Assembly: GCA_023374045.1 (NCBI GenBank)
Contig: CM041779.1
Location: forward strand, 298,230,167-298,294,166
Source: Limonium bicolor
Lineage: Eukaryota > Streptophyta > Magnoliopsida > Caryophyllales > Plumbaginaceae
Length of the DNA: 64,000 bases
Direction: 5' to 3'
The position numbers were made by a program, and so were the translations under genes. Below, one piece after another: positions 55,069 through 64,000 of the stretch (position 1 is the stretch's first letter; every line of letters starts with the position of its first letter). A model generated the notes under the pieces. That model was not told the DNA's origin and searched no databases. It saw only the letters and a list, made by a program, of their open reading frames with translations.

Positions 55069-56930
55069 TCAGCTTGAGGTGTAATATGACATTGGATATT
55101 GTTAGTACTTAGTGCTCTTTGCACTTGTCTTAGTAATACTAAGACGTACCTGCCTACATGTCCACAGAGATGATGATTGTCATCCGTGTCTCCTGGTGGT
55201 TTTGTTCCGGAGTAACACACTGTTGGAGTTCTTTGATACACACTCGTGTTGATATCCATTGCATCTTCCTGTATTCCCACTAGATTAATAACTGCACAAG
55301 TGCAATACCAAAACACCCAGTCCTACAGAGTGCAGAGGCGTAAACTCTCAGCAGCTAATATCTAATGAGTCAAACAGATAAGATGAGCAAATTATCATGT
55401 GAGTGGCATTCCAAGTCCATTGTTCCTTGCTTAAGGTATCTGCTAGTATATTAGCTTTGTCTCTAATCATTGCATAGTCATGCGTTTATGTCCACATTAC
55501 CTGGTAGATTTCCTCTGGATTGTAAGAATTTGCTCGATCCTTATGAGGGTTCTACATAATATTAGTCCATAATGGGTTTCTATGTTCCTATCCTTTGTGT
55601 TCACGTCCTTGAAAGGTTTCCATTTCTTCACTGTATACTCTCTACTGCTCTGTGTTGAAGGTTCTTTATTTCTCTAGCCCGTTGGTTTAACTGCGGCTCT
55701 TCTCGTCCATCTTCGAGGTAATTTGCATCACTATCCTTGATATGGAGTTGACTACTTCTCGTGTTCCTAACACTACTTGTCTACATGAATGGGGTACCGT
55801 ACTGATACATTACTACTTACCCGACTAACTCATAAATAAGTCTGTCAGGCCCACATACTCCTATCGGAGTGCGGTCGTCCCATGTCTCGTTTAGTAAACT
55901 GGTAATGTCTGTCACACAATTATTGTGAAGTATTCTGTTGTCAAACTCTCTTTGATGGATATCCTTTTTGTTGTTTATTAGCTCGTGTTGTCGGTTATCT
56001 TGTAATAAGTGCTATTGCCTTAGTGGCATCGGTGATAATTTGTGCCATAAGCCGGCATTATTTAGCTCGGTGTAAGTAAAATCTGTGCTATATTTAGCAA
56101 ACTTGGTCTCCTATCTCGATCTCATTGAGTACAACGTTTTTTTTTCTCCCTGTTTATCATGATCATATCTCATCCATAGTTCATATTTGTTCCCTCATCC
56201 GTTTAATTGGATGTATTGCAGATTGCATAATATCTTGAGCAACTTGGCTCTCCCCTTACCAACCATCCTCACTGACGGTGGTGCATCTACAAAGGGTATG
56301 CTTGTCCATAAGGACTAAACATTCATCACTTGTAGTGATTAGCATTAAATGTGGGTATACACTGATGGTATTTGGCTAATAAGCCATGTCTGAAAATTCT
56401 CGAACAATCTAAACTGATGTGGTTGACAATCACAGTGGCTGTATAATTTCTTCTATTGCATAGGTTTCTAATCTTAAGGTTGTATGAAAAAGTATGAAAA
56501 TTTTGGTATAAATTAAGAGATTAAAAATTAATAGTAGTTGCAGTTGCAGTTGCAGCACTTGCTCTGTCAAGTGCGCAAGGCAAATGGAAATTTCAGTGGT
56601 TTACTTGTCATAGCGCTTGCAATAGCAAGTGCGCCATGCAGGTGGAAAAATTGGTTCAACAATTACCGGTCTCATTGACTCTGTGTCGTTGAGTATGGGC
56701 TACATGATAATGTAAGCATTAACATCATGTTCATATATATAATCCGTCAAGGTTCCAAGGTTACTCGCATCGAGTCCACATAACTAGTCTCAAAAGTCAT
56801 ACACAAAAAGGCGAGCGGTCACTGACGCACTCCCACATATTTATAACATATCTCCGTCTAACATCCAAGGTAAGTACATAACAAAGTAAACAAAAGTCTT
56901 CCACCAGCGGTCTCACGGAGTTCAGGGTAC
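55069..56930 (-). other. Region 3' of gag in Tekay-like element, degenerate or noncoding
   Basis: No intact pol. Around 55431-55480 the minus strand can be read as KANILADTLSKEQ, weakly like the KANVVADALSR end of Ty3 RNase H, but neighbouring RT and integrase blocks were not found. Contains two small hairpins (56555-56574 and 56613-56632). Could be heavily decayed pol, or the element may have carried gag only (TR-GAG type). Confidence 0.35.
56555..56632. repeat. Two related hairpins with cttgc/gcaag arms
   Basis: gcacttg...caagtgc (56555-56574) and gcgcttgc...gcaagtgc (56613-56632), ~58 bp apart, with similar following sequence (gcaaggcaaatgg and gccatgcaggtgg). Confidence 0.5.
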
Positions 56931-57208
56931 TCATGCCCTATTTACTCCCTTGCCTCTCTGGGCTCCAGCATCAGTAGATGTCTGGTCATCCTGACCGCCT
57001 CGTGGTACTCCAGATCCTCCAACTGAGGTCTTCTGAGTATTCCTTGGTGGCCTGTAGTTACGGCTCTCAGGGTTCATCCAGCACTCGAACTCCCGGTGGC
57101 CCTCTTTCTTGCAGCACCGACACTCAACTTTGCGGCCACTGCAGTCGACCCCAGGATGGTCCTTCCCACAACGCTTGCAATAGAAATGGCGCTGGGGCTG
57201 TCCGGTGC

Positions 57209-57291
57209 CTAATGTAGCATTCAGTTTAAGTTAAAATCTGATGATATAAAGGTTAAGGTTACAATTGAATTTTAGAGGTAGGCGTTATCAC
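57209..57291 (-). other. Intron-like segment 3 in gag (83 nt)
   Basis: GTGATAAC...ACATTAG, AT-rich with in-frame stops. Exact removal joins AAG G to GC ACC and keeps the zinc-knuckle frame. Confidence 0.6.
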
Positions 57292-57410
57292 CCTTAGGAG
57301 GCGCAGATCTCAAAGGCTGAGCATCTATAGCTGGGCCGGTCAACCGAAAGACAGGCTCTTTCCCCTTAGCTCCCTGGTGACCCTGCTGCCCTTTCTTTTG
57401 AAAGAATTTC

Positions 57411-57484
57411 CTGTTTAAGGTTTTTGGGCCAGCATTCATAAGGTATTTAATATGGTAACAATTTAGAATGGGATAAGTCCTTGC
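57411..57484 (-). other. Intron-like segment 2 in gag (74 nt)
   Basis: GCAAGGAC...TTAAACAG, a GC-AG type boundary pair. Removal joins AA to G AAA and keeps frame. The weakest of the three because the donor is GC. Confidence 0.5.
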
Positions 57485-57630
57485 TTTCCCTTCTTCTGGC
57501 CATCGCCTGGAGATGCTCCTCCACCCTCAGACTCTCCCTCAGGGTTCTTTCTCTTCTTAGCCCCGAGAGTCTCTTCCCGAGTCTGGAGCATTAGCTCCGT
57601 CCTCGAGGCACGTCATAACACTCTTGGAAT

Positions 57631-57702
57631 CTCATTGGTAAGTTCTCACAAAGTTAGTTGGTAATGTAGTAAGTAAAGAATTTATGGCTTTCATGTTAAT
57701 AC
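57631..57702 (-). other. Intron-like segment 1 in gag (72 nt)
   Basis: CAG|GTATTAAC...CAATGAG, with actaact as a possible branch site ~25 nt before the acceptor. Contains an in-frame TGA. Confidence 0.6.
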
Positions 57703-58529
57703 CTGGATGGTAGTGTAGAGGGTAGCACCCATCGCCATCTGGATGCGAAACAACAATCCCCCCCAGAACTTCTCGACCTTTACGGTCTCTGAGTAATCAA
57801 CTCCAGGAATAAAGTCCAGCAGACCAATGAATCGAGCGTAGTACTCATCCACGGTCAGACCTCCCTAGGAGAGTGTCTCGAACTCATGGCGCTTCTTCTG
57901 CTTGAGATGTGCCGGGTAGTACTTCCCCCCCAGCCACTCAACAAAGGCATCCCACGAAAAGTCGGGCGTAGCCAGGTGATGGTCCTTGACCAACCTCCAC
58001 CAAGCGCTGGCTGCATCCTTTAAATGGAAAGCAGCAATAACGACCTTTTTGTCGGCAGGTACTTGCAAAGCTTTGTAGGCCTTCTCATGTTCAACTATAA
58101 AACGCTCCAAGGCTACGGGGTCTGGCTCCCCTGAATATGTAGGTGGTCGGGTCTCGGTAACTGACTTCAGCCAGTTCGTTTCCCTGGGCTGTGGCGGGTG
58201 GGCTGGTGCTCCTCCAATTTGAGTACCAAGCTGTGCGAGAACGGCAGCAATCGTCTCAGCAACTTCTGGAATCACGGGGTCACCGCCTCCACCTCTACCA
58301 GTACCACGCCCTCTAGTTCCCCCAGACATCTGTAGTACAATATTCCACATAAATACTCGGTAAATTACCGTACACAACTAGTGGATATTGAATTGCCTTA
58401 AAGGCTAATATATCACGCAATTTGCGTTACCAAACACAATATCTTTTAAGACGAGTCGTCTCGTACCTCACAAACGTTTCCCGTAATTTCCCATGTCCTA
58501 AGCTAACTGTCTTAACCAATTTTCTCGTC

Positions 58530-58553
58530 ATCAGAGCGGTACTCCGCTCTGAT
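58530..58553. repeat. Perfect 10-bp stem-loop overlapping the primer site
   Basis: atcagagcgg, loop tact, ccgctctgat. The right arm lies within the primer binding site (58546-58557), so in element RNA most of the site is in the 5' arm of a stable hairpin. Confidence 0.8.
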
Positions 58554-58557
58554 ACCA
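58546..58557 (-). other. Primer binding site, initiator tRNA-Met (Tekay-like)
   Basis: Minus strand TGGTATCAGAGC, 4 bp inside the LTR end at 58562. Confidence 0.88.
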
Positions 58558-58561
58558 CTTT

Positions 58562-61500
58562 TGTAACACCCCTCTCCTTAAACACGTAATAATCTCTCTC
58601 GTAGCAATAAATAAAACGTCTTACAGCGGAAGAATAAATAATAACAACAATACTCACTCGGGTGTCACCGGCCATTACTCGCCCATGCGAATAACGAAGC
58701 CCAACTACATCCAACAACCAACATAAACAAAATGCTAACCGCTGTGATAACGAGATAACTTCCTATACATCATACTAAGTCCATAAACCATAAACGTCGA
58801 CAAGTGAGCGTCTACCCAATCCCAAATATACATAACCGTACCATAATACAATTCACCGTCTATATTGTTATACAAACAAACTCCATGTGCGGTAAATAAA
58901 GTAGACTCTAACTACCCTGTTCCCGCACTTCGGCTTCGACAATAATCAACAACCTGCATAATGAGTGTAGTATCAGCGATAAACGCTGAGTATGCCGGGC
59001 CTGGACCATAATGGTCACTTAGTCATTTTAACCGTCTTATTATTAGATTGGTTTCATGCTTTTCCATTTACAGTTATAAATGATACTGTAATAAACATGC
59101 ATAATATGCATAATCACCCATCCAAACCAAACATTCATTTAATGTCACAAACAACAATTGCATATTGAACATATCGAATAATAATACTTAATATACGCCG
59201 TAGCGAACACCATCCTTTGTTAAACTAATTTGGCCTTCAAGGCCCCATCCAAACCATGTTAATTAAATATCAGTTGGGCGTCATGTCAAGACAACCTGAT
59301 AACCTCACCATAGACAGTAGTCCTCCCGTACACACAAAAGTGCTCATTTCGCCAGAGGTCCGGAGGCCCCTGACTATTCACTTTGCCTCGTAAGGCGTCC
59401 ATATAAAGGCAGTAACCACCTGACCCACGATCCAAATAGGGCTCGTTGGGTATAAACCTAGAGCAGAACCCGATCGGGAACCCCTCAGTGATCACAAATG
59501 CGCAACCAGGTAGTTCGTAAACTACGCTGGATTCCTCACCTCAACTCACACCATCTCTCTCTCATAATGTTTAAGATATGCTCTTAGTCTTATGGAGAAT
59601 ATATATTATTAGTTAGCTGCCCAATGGGTCTCACGCATACCTAGAAGTAATCTAGGTTATATTCATGTTCGAGATCCATGCTCTAGAGACCGACAATGTC
59701 GTGACTCGTTCCTAAGTGTTTTACTTAGGTTATCATGTACTTAATATTGATACTATTGGTATTATATCAAGTAACCGTCTTGTTATCACAATCACGTATA
59801 TGTATGTTTATATAAGTCGATCTATAGTCGACATAGTGTTAGTCCCGTAGGACGCTCGTGCATAAATAATTAATGCAGTAACACATAATCACATACACGT
59901 ATCCAAAACACTTAACACACAAGTGATATCAACCAAATCCGAGCCCAAGGAATTCCTTAGGTCAACCCGGATCAAACCCCTTTACATACCGTTCACCAAG
60001 ACCTAGGATGCGTAGTGTAGACCACTAGCTCGTCAAGCGCTTTCGTCTGAAGTATGATCTAAACGGTAATAAAACTATAAGTCAGTCTCCATGACTAACT
60101 ACATCCGGTATTTCCGAATAACAAGTAACCCCGACAGTTCATCCCTGAATTTCTACAGTTATTTGTTACGGGTTTCTCTAAACCGTCGCTTTGTTACTAA
60201 ACTCGTATGTTGAAATATTTCGACTGTTAAGTTTAATTCGTTATATATCTTTAATCTTATCCACCATTGAATTTAGGTATATAACCTATAGTTGCATGTA
60301 TGCATGCCTCATTATATTGTATTATTTTTCCACCATCCATTATAATACATTGCATTATATAATCCATTATCTTTAGTAAACTATATTGGCATTCAAAAAC
60401 TTATAACTTATAGTTTGTAACTATTCTTCAGGTAATTACCACCACCATTATATTATATGGTTTCCAACCATAATATATATCCATCCTTATATACATTATT
60501 CTTGTATATGTATATATTCACCATATAGGTAAGTATCATGAGTTATAAAACTCTTATATTATATGTTACATTTTATCATCTTATATTAGATGATTATTCC
60601 CATTAGTTGTATTATATTATACAACTTATATTAAGATTATTATTCTAATATTATGTAACATTTTATGTTCTATATTTACAACTCCTAAGATTTATTCAAT
60701 ATAAACCTTAGTTTATAAATCCTATTTATTTATAGTTTGTCACATTTTTTAATGTGAATATCCTTACTTATCTTAATTCCATCTAAACCACCTTAATACC
60801 ATATAATTGTTATAACATTTATAACATAGTAGACCATAGTCTAAAATTCATATTCCAATCTTTTATAGTTCGGTACAGCCCTTTTCTTTAATTTTAATTT
60901 CATTTGACCACATAACATTATGTGATGTTATACCATATACTAATACCATATAATATGATATTTTTATTTCCTTTACTTATAACCTATAGTTTTTATACAA
61001 AACTATTTATATTGCCGCATAGGCATATAGATTTATACCTTATTCTTTTCCATAATCCATAGTTTCCTTTATTTACAAAATCACCCCATAATTTATACCA
61101 TGTTATATATACCATATAATATAACATTTTTAACTTATAAAAATGGTATAACCTATAGTTATTTTTATTAAATAACCGAATAGACCCTTGTCTGTTTTAA
61201 ATTAATTTCCAACCCCTTTAACTTTCCAAATTTATAATTTGACCACATATATAATGTGATGTAATATATATCATATATTATAACATTTCAAACCTTAATA
61301 TAAATATAACCTATGGTTATGTATTATTAAAAATTGTGAGCAGACCCATAGCTGTTTTATATTATTTTTCTAACCCACCAAGTTTCTATAATTGCCATTT
61401 GGCCCAATTTATAACATATAGTTTTATAATATCACTAAAACTATATATTATACATATATCTTATTAAATTTCTTATATTATTCTAGAAATCACCAAATAT

Positions 61501-63938
61501 CACCAAAGGGTTATAATTATTATTACTAACCCATATACTTTCGGTATTTGCTATTCCACCACATATATTTATCCAAAGTGTCACAATGACATAATAACTA
61601 TATATTATACATATATAGTTTATTTTAATTCCAAAATCAACCAAATAAATTCCTAAAATTTCCTAACAGCCCATGGGTGTTTATAATACCATTTTACACC
61701 CTTAACTCTCGGTAATAACATATTTACCACATATGTTATAAAATTGTTACAATTAAATACTTATCTTATTATAAAACCTTAAATAAGTTATTTAACTTAT
61801 CTAATTTGGTCAAAACCTACCACATGGTCAAGGTTGACCTCCTTAATATTTCCTTGACCATCAATTTCCATATATTACGGTTTGTACCCATATTCTCTAG
61901 AAATTACCATTTAACCCCAAAACTTTATAAAATCTTATAATCTTTATTTAAACTCATTTAAACCTCTAATTTTTGGCTTTATTATTATATAGCCCCCAAA
62001 TTTAATTTAATTACACCTTATACCCCTATACCTTGCGGTAATGTATTTTCACCACCTAAACTTAATTAAAACCTTATAAATACATAAATAAAATGGCCAA
62101 AAGTACATGGCCTTATTACAAACATTAGCTTATAAAATAAATTACACATAAATGCCCAAAAATGTTTTAAACTCTTGGCCTCTCCCATATATTTTCCATA
62201 TTTACCTATTTTCCACATAATGTCTTAAATTTGACAATTATGCTAGTTAATTACTTATATAAATTTACTAAACCATTCCTTAATCACCTAAGGTCAAAAT
62301 AAGACCTTTATACCTTGTTCACTCACGACATATATTATACACATATGTATACACATAATAATATACCAAGTGAAGGTTTAAGTGATTTATACCTTATTTT
62401 TGCCAAGTTTAGGCCTTGTTTAGCCACGGCTGTTTGGAGATAAAATTTCCACAGCTTAGTTTACATGTTTTCAAATAGCAATTAAGGCATGATTGGTCTC
62501 CAAGCAAGATCTAACCAAAAGAAGTGTTTAATGTACATTTTCAAGGTAAAATTTACCTTAGAATAACAAGGCAAGCAAAGGTTCTCTTAGGACTATTTTT
62601 ACAGAAGATAAAGAGCATCAAAAGAGCTACTAAACCAAGCTTTAAAACTGGTATAACTCAGATTAGAAGATGGCTAATTTTTACCTTGATTAAAATGCCA
62701 AAAATGGTGTTTTTGGCTTGGATTTGGCTATTCCTTGAATCTCTTGATATACCAACTGAATAAGCATCTTAAGAAGAAGATAATAAGCCTAAGAGAACAG
62801 GTTTTATAACCGTTAATGAAAGGAAACAAGATATAAGTGCTTAAAGCACATTTTTACCTTAAAAGATCACGATTAGAACTCTCCACCTTCTTCCCTTGTT
62901 ACAGCCGAGAATCACTCATATTTTAACCTCCAAAACAACCTAAAACCATGGATGGAAATGGTTGATGCTTAGCTCCATGGAAAGAGGAAAGAAATGTGAA
63001 GAGAATGAACATAAAATGGCTTAATAAGCTTACCTATGTCAATTGGTGATCTCCTCTGTATTTGGTGTGTTCTTACGGTAATGGAGGGGCAAAAGAGAGA
63101 ATGAAGAGGCTTGGTGTCGGCTGGCAAGCAAGGCAAATGAGAAAGGTAAGCTAATTTGCTTTTTATGTCATTAAATGTTACTTTATGAAATAGTAATAGG
63201 TGACTCATTAGATTGGCTAGATATTTAGGTTGATTAATGAGTGGGTTTGACAGCTCATATGGGGCGGCAATGCTTGGTTTGGTCAATGGATGACATTTGA
63301 CCATGGTTAAGACTAAGTAATTAAATGTTATTTTTGGGTACTATTCATCCAAAATCACCCATTTTGATTTTATTTCTAAACTTTGATTTAGACTTTATAA
63401 TATAGTCTATCATGTCACATTAATGTTATAAAGAATGTACCCTAGTCTTTAAAGTGACAAAAAGTCATTATCTTAGAGCTCATACACAAAAACGTGTTTT
63501 AAGGTGTTTTAGTGCACATTTTGTGTCGCAAGGTGTTTCTGAGCTTAGTTTTCTTTGAGAACAGTTTTATTGTGTTCCTTACATGATATTTGATCTTAGG
63601 AATCCAATTTTATATAAAATAGAGGTCATAAGACCTTTAAGGTTTCCTTAGAGCACATTTTTGCCCTACTTGACCTTAAAGCATGTAAATGCTTGTTCTA
63701 TGTGTTGGAGTGTTGACCAACAATTGTAGTATGTTTAGTTATGTGTTAATGTGCTTAGGACAAAGTTTTAGGTCCTAAGAAGTTCATTTGGGTATGTATT
63801 TACCCTAAACAGTCAAAGGGTGCAATATCTTGCTTTGTGTTGACCATCGTTGTTCTCAATTGACTTTTAAGGCATGTTTAGGCCCTAATTAATGTGCTTA
63901 GATGTTTAATCCATGTTTAATTAGTTTGGGGTATTTCA
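58562..63938 (-). repeat. Probable 5' LTR of Tekay-like element (~5.4 kb)
   Basis: The inner end is certain: ...GGGGTGTTACA followed by the primer site. The outer end is inferred at 63938, where the minus strand starts TGAAATACCCC, an 8-of-11 inverted match to the inner terminus. No coding. 60200-62400 is very AT-rich with diverged repeats of ataacctatagtt, accatataatat and tgaccacata. A second LTR copy is not in the window, so the length is provisional. Confidence 0.55.
60200..62000. repeat. AT-rich diverged tandem repeats within LTR
   Basis: A ~130-180-bp module recurs with drift: tgaccacata...tatgtga, then accatataatat, then ataacctatagtt, then an ataga-ccc...tgtttta block and a ccaaccc block. 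Best seen at 60900-60995, 61085-61165, 61235-61330 and 61555-61620. Several internal parts are self-complementary. Confidence 0.45.
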
Positions 63939-64000
63939 CTGATGATCCCAGGATGTGGAGGGTTATATCACGCGGTGAATATACCTTCCAAGATGCTCAA
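63939..64000. other. Flank beyond the inferred LTR end
   Basis: Sixty-two bases with no feature I can assign; ctgat (63939-63943) would be the target-site duplication if the LTR end is right. Confidence 0.3.

Larger units (their letters stand above)
56931..58329 (-). pseudogene. Ty3 (Tekay-like) gag with three intron-like segments
   Basis: Starts MSGGTRGRGTGRGGGG at 58329, ~215 bp after the primer site. Exon-like blocks: 58329-57703, 57630-57485, 57410-57292 and 57208-56931 (stop TGA 56933-56931), 1,170 nt in total or 390 codons including the stop, one frame throughout. Block 1 carries the capsid-type region (TYSGEPDPVALERF, FHLKDAASAWWRLVK). Block 4 carries two knuckles, CKRCGKDHPGVDC and CRCCKKEGHREFEC. 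In-frame stops at 57867-57865 (TAG, a possible CAG change) and 57615-57613 (TGA). The segments removed are 72, 74 and 83 nt. The stop after block 4 separates gag from any pol. Alternatives: unrelated AT-rich insertions, or a gag-derived host gene. Confidence 0.75.

Noticed and set aside
56160..56300. Possible RT or protease block on the minus strand
   Set aside because: Hand translation gave no conserved motif in any frame.

Overview
The window is a block of nested LTR retrotransposons from a plant nuclear genome. I find no host gene, rRNA, tRNA or CRISPR. The element mix (Ogre/Tat-like, Athila-like, a SIRE-like Copia and a Tekay-like Ty3) and the tRNA-Asp, tRNA-Arg and initiator-Met primer sites point to a flowering plant, probably a eudicot with a large, repeat-rich genome. 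Nearly every element reads on the minus strand.

Layout. 1-26666 is a tandem Ogre-like array, LTR/internal/LTR/internal/LTR. It has two full 6.0 kb LTRs plus the end of a third, two 7.0 kb internal regions without credible coding capacity, tRNA-Arg primer sites and a ~175-bp higher-order tandem array next to each polypurine tract. The array sits inside the integrase of an Athila-like element (26667-34288), which keeps its 5' LTR, tRNA-Asp primer site, gag, protease, RT/RNase H and most of integrase. That element and a complete SIRE-like Copia element (34684-44004, TSD gtgat) both lie in what looks like an older plus-strand Ty3 LTR (34289-34683 joined to 44005-46709).

To the right, 47469-55063 is a solo Athila-type LTR (TSD gatat) split by a complete non-autonomous element (47816-53736, TSD tgatg). 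The non-autonomous element shares LTR termini, primer site and GC-rich motifs with Athila and is probably mobilised by it. The solo LTR lies in the internal region of a Tekay-like minus-strand element. That element has a ~5.4 kb 5' LTR (58562-63938), an initiator-Met primer site in a perfect hairpin, and a gag gene (58329-56931) cut by three AT-rich segments. The three segments look like spliceosomal introns, and removing them keeps one reading frame across 390 codons.

The most interesting items are the intron-like gag, the tandem Ogre-like array with its satellite-like 3' arrays, the Athila/non-autonomous pair, and repeated polypurine-tract-like motifs upstream of 3' LTRs in two unrelated elements. 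Many pol reading frames are broken by single-base losses in otherwise well-kept coding sequence, so some breaks may be consensus errors in the assembly rather than old mutations.
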